Part shown: positions 28,216 through 37,509 of the stretch, one piece after another
How the letters are laid out: every line of letters begins with the position of its first letter
Numbering within the stretch: the first letter of the stretch is position 1
Origin: DATBJG01 sp963790545
GTDB lineage: Bacteria; Acidobacteriota; Vicinamibacteria; Vicinamibacterales; JAMQPK01
NCBI GenBank assembly: GCA_963790545.1
Contig: CAWBPA010000025.1
Span: 186,001-250,000, forward strand
Length of the DNA: 64,000 bases
Reading direction: 5' to 3'
The notes under the pieces: generated by a model
What the model was told of the DNA's origin: nothing
Seen by the model: the letters and a program-made list of their open reading frames with translations, nothing else
Databases searched by the model: none
Made by a program: the position numbers and the translations under genes

Positions 28216-29550
28216 ATGGCCACTCCAACCTCGATAGACGCGACGGTGCACGCCGCGACGATGATGGACCCCGCGGCGCGGAAGCGGATGATGGTCAAGG
28301 CGGTCGTCGCGTCGGCCGTCGGCACGACGATCGAGTGGTACGACTTCTTCTTGTACGGCGTGGCCGCCGCCCTGGTGTTCCCGAGAATCTTCTTTCCTGC
28401 CTCCGATCCGTTTACGGGAACGCTTCTCGCGTTTTCGACGTACTTCGTGGGCTTTGTCGCACGACCGTTTGGCGCGGCCTTTTTCGGCCACTATGGCGAT
28501 CGCCTCGGTCGCAAAGCCGCGTTGATTGCCACGCTGTTGTTGATGGGCATTGCCACGACTGGCATAGGCCTCGTCCCCGGCTACGACCGGATTGGCATCT
28601 GGGGCGCCGTCCTGCTCATCATTGGGCGGGTCCTGCAGGGCGTGGGCGTGGGCGGCGAATGGGGTGGGTCGGTGCTGATGGCGGGCGAGTGGACCGACCC
28701 GAAGCGCCGCGGCTTCACCACGAGCTGGGCGCAGTTTGGCGCGCCGGCCGGAATGGTGCTCGCAAACGGCGCGCTCGCGCTCATGACGTACACCACGTCC
28801 GAGGAAGCATTCCTGAGCTGGGGCTGGCGCGTGCCGTTTCTGTTGAGCCTGACGCTCGTGGCCGTCGGGCTCTACATTCGTGTCGGGATTCTCGAGACGC
28901 CGGTGTTTGCGAGCCTCAAGGCGAAAGGGAAGGTCGAACGCGCGCCGGTGGTCGAAGTGCTGCGCAAGAACTGGCGCGAGGTCATCCTTACGGCTCTCCT
29001 GCGCACCGGCCAGCAGACGCCGTTTTACATCTTCACGACCTACATTCTGACGTACGGCACGCAGGTGCTCGGCCTGACGCGCGGCTTCGTGTTGAACCTG
29101 GTCATGCTCCAGGCTCTTGTTTCGATGGCCACGATCCCGTGGTTCGGACACTTGTCTGACTTGTATGGTCGCCGAGCCGTCACGGCGGTTGGTTGCCTCG
29201 TCATGATCGTGTTTCCGTTTGTGTATTTCGGCATGCTGGACACGAGGGTGACGGCGTTGATTGCCCTGGCAATCGTCCTGGGCTTGCCGTTGCACGATCT
29301 CCAATACGGTCCCCAGGCGGCGTACATCGCAGAAGCGTTTCCGGGGTCACTGCGCTACAGTGGTGCCTCACTTGGGTATCAGCTGGCATCAATCACCGCA
29401 GGAGGTCCCGCGCCGATTGTTGCGCTCTACCTGTACGAGACGTATAAAACATCCGCGGCGGTTGCGACCTACGTGTCGCTGACGGCCGTCGTCAGCCTGA
29501 TCTGCGTGTGGTTGATGCACGATCGGGCCGGATCGCTGGATCATAAATAA
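28216..29550 (+). CDS. MFS transporter, metabolite:H+ symporter (MHS) type
   Basis: A 444-residue, 12-helix permease. Signature elements of the ProP/ShiA/KgtP group are present: TTIEWYDFFLYGVAAALVFP at helix 1, the loop 2-3 motif GHYGDRLGRKAAL, RVLQGVGVGGEWGGSVL and WRVPFLLS. This group imports organic acids, osmolytes or aromatic compounds with protons. The substrate cannot be predicted from the sequence. It stands alone, followed by a repeat tract and a convergent gene. Confidence 0.93.
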   Translation: MATPTSIDATVHAATMMDPAARKRMMVKAVVASAVGTTIEWYDFFLYGVAAALVFPRIFFPASDPFTGTLLAFSTYFVGFVARPFGAAFFGHYGDRLGRKAALIATLLLMGIATTGIGLVPGYDRIGIWGAVLLIIGRVLQGVGVGGEWGGSVLMAGEWTDPKRRGFTTSWAQFGAPAGMVLANGALALMTYTTSEEAFLSWGWRVPFLLSLTLVAVGLYIRVGILETPVFASLKAKGKVERAPVVEVLRKNWREVILTALLRTGQQTPFYIFTTYILTYGTQVLGLTRGFVLNLVMLQALVSMATIPWFGHLSDLYGRRAVTAVGCLVMIVFPFVYFGMLDTRVTALIALAIVLGLPLHDLQYGPQAAYIAEAFPGSLRYSGASLGYQLASITAGGPAPIVALYLYETYKTSAAVATYVSLTAVVSLICVWLMHDRAGSLDHK

Positions 29551-29554
29551 GGTC

Positions 29555-29594
29555 AAAGGTTAAAGGTCAGAGTCAAAGGGCAAAGGTCAAAGGT
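29555..29594. repeat. GTCAAAGG tandem tract
   Basis: Degenerate CAAAGGTCAAAGGT units lie between the convergent MFS and cardiolipin synthase genes. No stem-loop terminator is evident. Confidence 0.6.
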
Positions 29595-29617
29595 CGCCCG
29601 CAGCGGACACCTCCCGG

Positions 29618-31132
29618 TTAGATCTGTTCTTGGAGGAACGAGGCAATGAACTCTTGTGCCTTGGCAAGCGGTCCCCGCCGGCGCCAGGATTCGAGGTCGA
29701 CCTGCTGGCAGCCAGGCAGGTCGGCGAGGAAGAGACGCTCCAGTTCTCCCGCGATGTTGGTGTCGTAGAAGCAGACGTTGTTTTCCTCGTTGTGCGCAAA
29801 CGATCGATTGTCGAAGTTTGTCGTGCCGACGGTCGCCCAGATCCCATCGACTACCATCGATTTGTGGTGGAGCATGGTTCGGTTGAATTCAAGAATCTCA
29901 ATTCCCGCCTCCAACAAACGCCGATACAGTCGCACGCTGTTGTGTCGCGCCAACCAGTTGTCATTATGAATCCCTGACACCATGATTCGTACGTCAACGC
30001 CACGTTGTTTCGCTTCTATCAGTGCGTCGAGGGCGACCTGATCGGGAACGAAGTAGGGGTTGGCGATATAGATTGAACGTCGTGCGCAGATGATGGACAG
30101 GTAGTACGCCATGCGCACTGTCGAGGCACCGGTCTGGGGTGAGCTCATGATTGTTTGCACGCGCAGGCTGCCGGCTACCTCCTGCGGAGGGTAATACCCC
30201 GAGCCCGAAACCAGTTCCCCCGTGCTTTCCAGCCAGTTCTGCGCAAATCCTGTCTGCAGCGGCGTGACGCTCGATCCCTCGAGACGAATCTGGATATCGC
30301 GCCAATGGTCGGGATCCTGGGCATGGCCTAACCAATGATCGGCGATGCCCGCGCCGCCCGTGAAGCCTACGCGTCCGTCGACAATGAGCGACTTGCGATG
30401 CGTGCGGTTGTTGAACCGACCGAGGGTGTACCAGTGAATCGGGTTGTACCAGGCAACCTGACATCCGCCGGTTTTCAGCGTGCGGAAGATTTCTTCACCA
30501 ATCGTGGCCGATCCAATCGCATCGAGCAGAATCTTGACCTTGATTCCTGCCGCGGCTTTCGCCGCCAGTGTCCGTGCGAATTTCAGGCCGATGTCCCCAG
30601 CCCAATAGATATAGGCCTCGATCGTGACGGAGAATTGAGCCTCCGCAATCGCTTGGAGCATGGCCGGATAGAATTCGTCGCCGTTATTCAAGATCTCCAC
30701 GCGATTTCCTTCGGTGAACGGCACTCCCGTGGCGCCTTCAATGGTGGGCAGGAACTCGTCGGAATCCGCTGTGAATTCGTGATCCAAACCATAGCGAGGG
30801 GGGAATTCCGTCGGCGCGATTAGATAGCTGGCGAGTGCCATGGCCCCAGTGGCACCGGCGATGCCCCATCGCTGAGACCCGGTCGACCAGAGACACGCCA
30901 TGGCCCAGGGCCACCACGACCACAGCAGATGCCGGGCACGGGTCCAGAACGGCTTGGCCCCTTTCGGTGGGCGCGCGAGAGGGTCCTTCGCGAATGGCTG
31001 TCGCCACGCGCGCGGAACGTTGCGCTGACGCCACCGTCTGGGTTCGCTCTTCGGGCGCGCTCTTCGCGTCGTCTGTCCGGCTTCAACGGGACGCCCGGAT
31101 CGCGAACGGTTCGCAGAGCTATCGGGGGGCAT
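29618..31132 (-). CDS. cardiolipin synthase-like phospholipase D family protein
   Basis: About 504 residues. A basic, Arg-rich N-terminal extension precedes two hydrophobic helices (LLWSWWPWAMACLW, GIAGATGAMALASYLIA). Two HKD motifs follow: RTHRKSLIVDGRVGFTGG and MLHHKSMVVDGIWATVGT. Their spacing and RSFAHNEENNVCFYD are those of bacterial cardiolipin synthase (ClsA/ClsB group), which joins two phosphatidylglycerols in the membrane. I choose ATG 31132; the frame extends 15 codons further upstream. The Arg-rich leader is longer than in enterobacterial enzymes. Confidence 0.88.
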   Translation of the reverse strand: MPPDSSANRSRSGRPVEAGQTTRRARPKSEPRRWRQRNVPRAWRQPFAKDPLARPPKGAKPFWTRARHLLWSWWPWAMACLWSTGSQRWGIAGATGAMALASYLIAPTEFPPRYGLDHEFTADSDEFLPTIEGATGVPFTEGNRVEILNNGDEFYPAMLQAIAEAQFSVTIEAYIYWAGDIGLKFARTLAAKAAAGIKVKILLDAIGSATIGEEIFRTLKTGGCQVAWYNPIHWYTLGRFNNRTHRKSLIVDGRVGFTGGAGIADHWLGHAQDPDHWRDIQIRLEGSSVTPLQTGFAQNWLESTGELVSGSGYYPPQEVAGSLRVQTIMSSPQTGASTVRMAYYLSIICARRSIYIANPYFVPDQVALDALIEAKQRGVDVRIMVSGIHNDNWLARHNSVRLYRRLLEAGIEILEFNRTMLHHKSMVVDGIWATVGTTNFDNRSFAHNEENNVCFYDTNIAGELERLFLADLPGCQQVDLESWRRRGPLAKAQEFIASFLQEQI

Positions 31133-31252
31133 CGCCAGTAGGCGAATGATAGCCGTATCCGCCTGAGGAGGCCTCACCTCGCTCGATCAGAAACCTCGCA
31201 ACGGTCGTCCGAGACTTCCCCACATCGTCGCTTCCCCGTCCGGAATCACGCA

Positions 31253-31675
31253 ATGTTGACATGTCGCGAAGCGCGGCAGATTTTCTCGGAAAACCACACA
31301 GTGCGCTTGAACTACGCACCCTTGTGGGGCCTGTTCGCGGGTGTTTTGAATTCCATCCCGTACTTCGGCCCGCTGATTGTCACCTCTACTCTTTTCCTCA
31401 TCGCCTTCCTTCAGTTTGGGACGCTGGGAATGGCAGCGGCGGTGGGCGGCCTCGCTCTCATCATCACAACACTCGAGGGCTGGTTGTTGACACCGGTGTT
31501 GATGAGCCGGGTTTCACAAATGAATCAGGTCACTGTGTTTGCCGGTCTCTTGTTCTGGGGCTGGATGTGGGGTATCCCGGGTCTTTTGCTCGCCGTTCCG
31601 ATGATGATGGTCATCAAGGCAACCTGCGACCGAATCGAGGATCTACAGCCCATCGGGAAGCTGCTTGGAAGTTAA
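31253..31675 (+). pseudogene. C-terminal remnant of an AI-2E family (TqsA/YdiK-like) transporter
   Basis: Residues 15-140 match the end of AI-2E family permeases: LWGLFAGVLNSIPYFGPLI is the conserved family core, followed by LEGWLLTPVLMSRVSQMN and GIPGLLLAVPMMMVIKATCD. Full family members are about 350 residues with an N-terminal membrane half; here only the last 125 residues are present. Upstream sequence (31133-31252) gives no compatible frame. It is therefore a truncated gene. Family members export signalling or small organic molecules. Confidence 0.75.
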
Positions 31676-31720
31676 CGCCGACTACACGCCGCTCGTATAA
31701 ACGCGATCAACTCGGCGTAC

Positions 31721-32838
31721 TCAGTCGACGAATATGCTGAGAAAGGTGCGCGCAAAGGCGGATGCCGTGACATCGCCCTGACCGAGTGGAAATGACGAGC
31801 TGAGCTCGCCGCTATTCGCGAGCAGGATGAGCGTCAATTCACGCTCGGGTACCTTGAGGTACAGGGCCGAAAATTGCGGCCAGAAGCCGTAGTGCCAGAC
31901 GAGGCGTATCCCGCGGTACTGCTGCACGAACCATCCGAGCGCGTGCGGCTGCACCGCGCCTCCGGCTGCGATGACGGGCCTCCACGCCAGCTCTTGAGCT
32001 TGTGCGGAAACCATGATGTGCCGATCGATGGCCGCGTCGTAGTCAGCCAGGTCGCGGACTGTCGAGATGATGCCTACCGAAGCGTTGATGACCCGGGGCG
32101 GGTAGTCCGCCGCAACATTTTGCCTCCGACGATCGAGCGTGTAAGGTTTGGCGAGCCGGCCAATCACCGAGGCGTACCTCGCGAGCGCGGTCGAATCGAA
32201 GAACGCTGCGAGACCTGGCGTTGGGTGCTCGAGATCCTGTCCCGGCACCGAATCGCGCATCGCCAGTCGATCGAGAATGCCCGTCGTGACTGCCTGGCGG
32301 AAAGGCTGCCTCGTACATTCTTCCACCACGGCCGTCAGCGCAACGTAGCGGTCGCCGTTATACCCGAAGTGCCGGGTGTGCCTGCCGACGTGTGACTCAG
32401 GACGTGGCCGACTGTGGCGCCCGGTTCCGGAATGAGGTTCGTGTACCGGCGGATTGGAGAATCGAGGTCGACGGTCCCTTGGTCGACACACCGCATGAGT
32501 AGCATCGAGGTGAACGTTTTCGTCAGAGATGCGATCCGGTAGGGCGTATCCGGCCGCGCAGCGATTCGCCGCTCGAGGTCCTGATAACCGAACCCTTTCT
32601 CCCAGATGATCCGTTGATGATGGACGATTGCGCCAGACAGGCCCGGAATGCGGACACGCTGTCGGAGCGTTTCCAGATAGCGCTCGAACAACGCAAGCCG
32701 CGAGAAGGACGGCTCCTGCGCAAACGAAGGATTCGCGCTGACCCCCAGTCCGGCCAGCACGATCAAACACGCGATCCGACGCGCACACCGTCTTATACTC
32801 GTGCCCGCCGAGACGGGTAGAACAACGAGATCACGCAT
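31721..32838 (-). pseudogene. secreted serine hydrolase (class C beta-lactamase family), one frame break
   Basis: From ATG 32838: signal peptide (IACLIVLAGLGVSANPSFA), then IPGLSGAIVHHQRIIWEKGF, with the catalytic Ser-x-x-Lys in YRIASLTKTFTSMLLM and VGHVLSHTSAG. The reading frame breaks near 32365 and continues as YNGDRYVALTAVVEECT (the Tyr-x-Asn catalytic motif is YNG), then … HALGWFVQQYRG and the third-motif-like WHYGFW, ending at 31721. All three active-site elements are thus present across the break. The group covers esterases, peptidases and beta-lactamases, so resistance is not implied. Confidence 0.78.
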
Positions 32839-33065
32839 GCCGGATCGTACGCTAATGCACGAGATGTGCGACGTCTGTTTCATATCGAACACGTGGGCAC
32901 GAAACAGGAAGTGGGGAAGTCAGGAGCGGGGAAGTCAATCCGGTCACCGCGCATCCGTCCTGGTGGTTGGCGGACCGGGCGGGTTCGCGAGCATTTCGGA
33001 TCGAGAGGCTTCATTGTGGAGTAGGATTGGCTTTTTCTCGGCTCTCCACAGCACTGGAGGACTCC

Positions 33066-34361
33066 ATGCACCGAGCACACCTGCAAACCCGTCACGTGGC
33101 CTTTGTGGGCCTGCTGCTGATGGTCGCCCTCGGCGCCCTGGCCTCGTTCGCTCCGCAATCTGCCCAGGCTCAGGCAGGCACCGTCACTGTCTTCGAAGGA
33201 GCGCGGGTCATCGTCGGCGATGGGCGGGCGCCCATCGAAAACGCCACGTTCGTTGTCGATGGCGGTCGTTTCACACAGGTCGGCCGGGCGGGTGATGTGA
33301 AAGCGCCGGCCGGTGCGGCTCGCGTGAGCCTCACCGGGAAAACGGTCATTCCGGCGCTGATCGACACGCACACGCACCTCAGCCGCGAGCGCGCGGCGCT
33401 CGTCGACGACCTGCAGCGCCGGCCGTACTACGGTGTGGGTGCGGCCCTGAGCCTGGGTCAGGATCCGGGTGATCTGGCGTTTCAGGTGCGAGCCGAAACG
33501 ATTCCGGATGCCGCGCGTTTTCGCACGGCTGGCCGTGGCATCACGGCGCCGGAGCCAGGCCGCACGGATATCCCCTATTGGATCACCACTCCGGCAGAAG
33601 CACGGAAGGCGGTGGAGGAGCTTGCGGCGAAGAAGGTCGATTTCGTCAAGATCTGGGTGGACGATCGAGACGGGAAGTTCAAGAAGCTGACGCCCGACCT
33701 GTACGGCGCCGTCATTGACGAAGCCCACAAGCGCGGACTCCGCGTCACCGCGCACATCTTTACACTCGAAGACGGGAAGGGGCTGCTGCGCGCTGGACTC
33801 GATGCGTTCGCCCACGGTGTGCGTGACCAGGATATAGACGACGAGTTCGTCAAGCTGATCAAGGCGCGTCCCAGCATCATCCTGGTGCCGAACCTGCCCG
33901 ATCGGGGCGTTGCCACCGATCTCAGCTGGTTGAAGGACTCAATCCCGGCCGGCGATCTGCAGAAACTTCAGGCTGCTGCGACCGACCGGCCCGACGCGCA
34001 AAAGGCGTTTGGGATCCAGGCACGGAACCTGGCCCGACTCAACAAGGAAGGCGTAAAGATCGCCGTCGGCACCGACGGCAATACACCGTGGGGCATGCAC
34101 CTCGAGATGGCCGATATGGTGGCGGCGGGGATGACGCCGGCGCAGGTGATTGTCGCCGCAACGCGCAACGGGGCGGAGCTGCTGGCGATCAAGGATATGG
34201 GGACCATCGAATCCGGCAAGAGCGCGGACTTCGTCGTCCTCGACGCCAACCCGTTGGACGACATCACCAATACGCGGAAGATCGCGTCGATGTATCTGCG
34301 AGGAACCTCCGTGAACCGCGCCGCGGTGGCCGCTAAAGCAAAAGGACAGTCTTCTCAGTAA
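33066..34361 (+). CDS. secreted amidohydrolase (imidazolonepropionase-like)
   Basis: A 431-residue protein. The start ATG 33066 has a GGAGG six bases upstream. The signal peptide is HVAFVGLLLMVALGALASFA. The amidohydrolase motifs are KTVIPALIDTHTHLSRE (HTH), VDFVKIWVDD (Lys ligand), GLRVTAHIFT and ALAFAHGV-like LDAFAHGVRD (His ligands), IAVGTDGNTPW (Asp) and IESGKSADFVVLDANP. This matches the same superfamily as the gene at 22517-23794 but they are not close copies. The periplasmic substrate is unknown; an amide, peptide or lactam is plausible. Confidence 0.9.
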   Translation: MHRAHLQTRHVAFVGLLLMVALGALASFAPQSAQAQAGTVTVFEGARVIVGDGRAPIENATFVVDGGRFTQVGRAGDVKAPAGAARVSLTGKTVIPALIDTHTHLSRERAALVDDLQRRPYYGVGAALSLGQDPGDLAFQVRAETIPDAARFRTAGRGITAPEPGRTDIPYWITTPAEARKAVEELAAKKVDFVKIWVDDRDGKFKKLTPDLYGAVIDEAHKRGLRVTAHIFTLEDGKGLLRAGLDAFAHGVRDQDIDDEFVKLIKARPSIILVPNLPDRGVATDLSWLKDSIPAGDLQKLQAAATDRPDAQKAFGIQARNLARLNKEGVKIAVGTDGNTPWGMHLEMADMVAAGMTPAQVIVAATRNGAELLAIKDMGTIESGKSADFVVLDANPLDDITNTRKIASMYLRGTSVNRAAVAAKAKGQSSQ

Positions 34362-34374
34362 CGGCATGTACCAC

Positions 34375-34470
34375 GAAGACACGAAGACGGGCGAACCACG
34401 AAGACACGAAGAAAAGCTGACAAATCCTTCGTGTTCTTCGTGCCTTCGTGGTTAGAACCTTCGTGCGCTT
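34375..34470. repeat. 96-base repeat, copy 1 (GACACGAAG inverted repeat)
   Basis: GAAGACACGAAGACGGGCG, then ACCACGAAGACACGAAG, and after a short spacer the inverted CTTCGTGTTCTTCGTGCC / TTCGTGGTTAGAACC. It is identical by eye to copy 2, 379 bases downstream. It begins 14 bases after the amidohydrolase stop. The 34362-34863 gap holds no gene. Confidence 0.9.
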
Positions 34471-34753
34471 GCATTGCCCGATGGATTGCGCCGGCCGTCC
34501 GCTCCTGAGTCCAGAAACCAAGGCGCAACCTATGCTCCCACCCTTCGAACCACACACAAAAACAAGACGTGGGGTGTAAGCGCGTTTCGTGCGTGGGTGG
34601 CGTGACCACCGTCACGAAGATTGCGACGCATCACGTGGCTTTGCGACGAGACGAACAGACCAGCGTGTGGGAGTGAAAATCCACAGAACGGATTTCCACA
34701 TTCCCACACGCACCACTTCACGATGGAGCTTGACTATCAACAGCCGCTTCATA

Positions 34754-34849
34754 GAAGACACGAAGACGGGCGAACCACGAAGACACGAAGAAAAGCTGAC
34801 AAATCCTTCGTGTTCTTCGTGCCTTCGTGGTTAGAACCTTCGTGCGCTT
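34754..34849. repeat. 96-base repeat, copy 2
   Basis: The second copy of the unit at 34375-34470, in direct orientation. It ends just before the end of the minus-strand gene 34864-35778. Each unit can fold on itself. Confidence 0.9.
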
Positions 34850-34863
34850 CGTGGTGACGGGGA

Positions 34864-35778
34864 CTACCGCACGGGCGGGGCGCCGCAGTTTCTCTTGCAG
34901 GGCTCCGGTCGCACGTACGAGCCTTTAATCTTCTTTCGATACTCCGGATACAGCGTTTCGGGTTGGCCCAGCACCGCATCGCGCGGGATCTGGTAGAGCT
35001 TGGTCATTTCATCAACGAACGGATTCTTCTCGGGAAGGTAGTGCGGAACGCCCTCCCCGGGCCGTCGTCCTTCGAAACCCGACACGCAGGGCGGGCCGAC
35101 CGGCAAGATCGGGGTCGGCGACAGCTGAAAACTCTTCGAGATGATGTGCGGCTCGGCAAGGTAGATCGGATCTTCAATCACCGTCAGCACCGTCAGGATG
35201 TCGCCATGCCGATAGAAGCGCGACGTCATCGTCACCTGGTCGCTGCTTGGAGGACCGTTCTTTCGAAGGAAGCCGGCTTTCATGTGCGTCGTGTATGCGA
35301 CGAGCGTATTGCCTTCCCAGCGGCCGGTCGTGAACCCTTCGCGCGTGTGCTCGGCGTACTTCGACGGGTGGGGGCGACCGTCCATCCAGATAGTCATTGG
35401 AGCTTTGTCTTCCCACGCGCCAATCGTAAAGGAGATAGTCACGCCTTTGACCGGCTCGGTGTCGCTCCAGATCTTCAAACCGAATGGACCCTGCACAAAA
35501 TAGAAGGCCGGCCATCCTTCGCATTGCCGCTCGATCATTCCCAGCTGCGATTCGTTGTAGCTGAGGGCTCGTAAGCGCCCCTCGCTGTTGAGCGGAAGCC
35601 CAACGTAGTCCACGGGGTACGAGTCGCGCGAAATGTCCTCGGTGTTTCTCGCGGCCCAGGAGCCCACGAGCTCCGCCTGCGCAAGGGCGGTGCGATTGAC
35701 CGGTGCCCAGACCAGCAGGATCACGACGAGCGCCGCCGGGAGCATTACCACGCGGCCGAACAGGGTGTTGGATCCCAT
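34864..35778 (-). CDS. secreted protein of the 'GRWEGNTLV' family
   Basis: A 304-residue secreted protein. The signal peptide includes VVMLPAALVVILLVWAPV. The core blocks are MTIWMDGRPHPSKYAEHTRE, GFTTGRWEGNTLVAYTTHMK, FLRKNGPPSSDQVTMTSRFY and GDILTVLTVIEDPIYLAEP. They align in order with the other secreted-family genes of this window. The C-terminus is Cys- and Pro-rich (YVRPEPCKRNCGAPP), unlike its paralogues. The start overlaps the end of the upstream paralogue 35745-36539 by 34 bases, so the two are co-translated. Function unknown. Confidence 0.82.
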   Translation of the reverse strand: MGSNTLFGRVVMLPAALVVILLVWAPVNRTALAQAELVGSWAARNTEDISRDSYPVDYVGLPLNSEGRLRALSYNESQLGMIERQCEGWPAFYFVQGPFGLKIWSDTEPVKGVTISFTIGAWEDKAPMTIWMDGRPHPSKYAEHTREGFTTGRWEGNTLVAYTTHMKAGFLRKNGPPSSDQVTMTSRFYRHGDILTVLTVIEDPIYLAEPHIISKSFQLSPTPILPVGPPCVSGFEGRRPGEGVPHYLPEKNPFVDEMTKLYQIPRDAVLGQPETLYPEYRKKIKGSYVRPEPCKRNCGAPPVR

Positions 35779-36539
35779 TTGGATGCGTCCGCTTCTTTCT
35801 TGAAATGCGAGCTGGTGATGAACGGCTGCGTCAGATATTGCGGATCGTCCACGACGGACGTGATGACGAGCAATTGTCCGCCGTCTGCGTGTGGGGCCAC
35901 ATCGAAGTATTCGGTGAGCCTGGCGTTCTCGCTGTAGGGCACCCCGTTCTTGCGCAGGTAGCCCGCCCGCATGTTGGTGGTCACCACGGTCAGCGATCCG
36001 CCGCGCGGGGGTGGCGCCGACGGGTTTGCGCCGCGACCGGCTTGCGGCCGTTCCCACCTGGCGGCGGACTGACCCTGCCATGTCGGCTTTTCCTGCGGTG
36101 CAGGAGAGGCCGCGAACTTCAAGAGCCGAGTCTGGGTGCCCGCGTCAATGTCGATCTTCAGCGTGTCATCGTCCTGCCATGTCACATGAATGCGCCCCGG
36201 AACGCGCATGATGGCCGCGGCACCGTACGACTTGCACTGATTCCCAGCGGTTTCGTCAGCCGCAGGATCCCACGCGTTCACGATTTGGAGTGCTTCCTTG
36301 GTGATTGGAACGCCGCGGTAGTCACCTTTCGGAGGGGTGATCATGCGGTAACGCCAATCCTCGTTGACGACCGCAACCCAGTAGCCCGTGAGATCGATGG
36401 GCGCCGACGCCCGGGCCGTGACGGCCGGGGCCGGTCCGCCGCGACCCTGGCCGCGGACGTGTGCCGGCTGTCCAAGTGCGCCGACGATGACGAGCGCCAA
36501 CAGGATGATCAGACGGGCAGGCCGCACACGAACGCTCAC
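35745..36539 (-). CDS. secreted protein, paralogue of the neighbouring 34864-35778 gene
   Basis: A 264-residue protein from a GTG start (AAGGAAA upstream) with signal peptide LIILLALVIVGALGQPAHV. It contains DLTGYWVAVVNEDWRYRM, SLTVVTTNMRAGYLRKNGVP and LTEYFDVAPHADGGQLLVIT, then VVDDPQYLTQPF. These parallel the downstream gene's blocks (THMKAGFLRKNG, VIEDPIYLAEP). A Pro/Gly-rich insert near residue 150-170 is likely a loop. Function unknown; probably a two-gene operon. Confidence 0.8.
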   Translation of the reverse strand: MSVRVRPARLIILLALVIVGALGQPAHVRGQGRGGPAPAVTARASAPIDLTGYWVAVVNEDWRYRMITPPKGDYRGVPITKEALQIVNAWDPAADETAGNQCKSYGAAAIMRVPGRIHVTWQDDDTLKIDIDAGTQTRLLKFAASPAPQEKPTWQGQSAARWERPQAGRGANPSAPPPRGGSLTVVTTNMRAGYLRKNGVPYSENARLTEYFDVAPHADGGQLLVITSVVDDPQYLTQPFITSSHFKKEADASKWDPTPCSAAW

Positions 36540-36606
36540 CGGTTTTCCTTGACGAGGCTTTGGAACACAGCTCCGACGAAGGCTGCAACGCCTCTCATGG
36601 TCCGTG

Positions 36607-37387
36607 TCATTGCCGCGATCCTACCAGACCTCGGGTGCGGCGTTGCTGGGTGTTTGCGGGCGCCGACGACGAGGGCCTGTGCGACCCGATCCACGCCGGC
36701 TTGCGCAAAGGGTTTTCGTCGAGCTCAACCAGCATCTGCAGGCAGGCGGCGACGGTGGGAACTGTCGCAATCCCAAGACGGGTCGCATTGGCGAACGTTG
36801 ATTTCGAGTTATCGCGGCACACCAGGATGGCCCGTGCGTCGGAATCGGAGATGATATCGACGCAGTTGCGCAGGCAGATCGTCGATCACGACATCGAGAG
36901 CCAGGGCATCGGCAATGCTTCCTCGTGACCCCTGGACGACAAAGACGCTCGGCATCGGAAACCCGTGACGCTGCAGCCAGCGCTGCGACTGGCGCTGAGA
37001 GGTCAAGCCGTCGGTCGAGGGTCGTTTGGTGAGGAAAATCACTTCCCATCGTCGGCTGGCTGTGTAGTCTGCGATGGCCTGCACGGCTCCCGGTTCAATC
37101 TCGTCGAGCGTCTCCCAGAAGTTCTCGATGTTTTCCACCTCTTGCCACAGACGGCGTCTCTGGCTGGGGGACAATCCGTGCTTCTTCATCTGGACGCTTA
37201 CGGGGTCGGTGGCGTCTTCGTTTTCCGAGGCTTCGCGGGGTTCTTCGGGATTGCGCGCGGACTCCGAGGAATTGGGCTCAGACGTCTCACTGGGTCCCGC
37301 GCTGAACAGCCGCTGTTCCTGGCGCTTGAGCGCCGAGTCCATATCGGCCACCACGCCATCGAGATCGAAACCAATCCGCAGGCTCAT
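36607..37387 (-). pseudogene. HAD-like phosphatase, one frame break
   Basis: MSLRIGFDLDGVVADMDSAL gives the HAD motif I (DLDG). A long acidic low-complexity linker (residues about 30-65, rich in Glu/Ser/Asn) follows, then VENIENFWETLDEIEPGAV, VIFLTKRPS (motif II T) and GSIADALALDVVIDDLPAQ (motif IV DD). Near 36868 the frame changes and continues as NCVDIISDSDARAILVCRDN, ending with a basic tail at 36607. The cap type resembles 5'-nucleotidase/YqfW-like HAD enzymes. The acidic linker is unusual. Substrate unknown. Confidence 0.7.
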
Positions 37388-37509
37388 GCGCGTCGATTCT
37401 ATCTGATTGCCTCGAAGTCGTAGGAGCGAAGGCAGGGCTGCGCCATTCTCCGCTCGTTCTCGTTAGATTTTGTGGCTTGGGATATCGGTGGTCGGCGGTT
37501 GCCGATCAC

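Noticed and set aside
31721..32838. Antibiotic-resistance beta-lactamase
   Set aside because: The SxxK, YxN and HxG-like motifs define the wider class C-like serine hydrolase family, most of which are esterases or peptidases; nothing here shows beta-lactam specificity, and the frame is broken.
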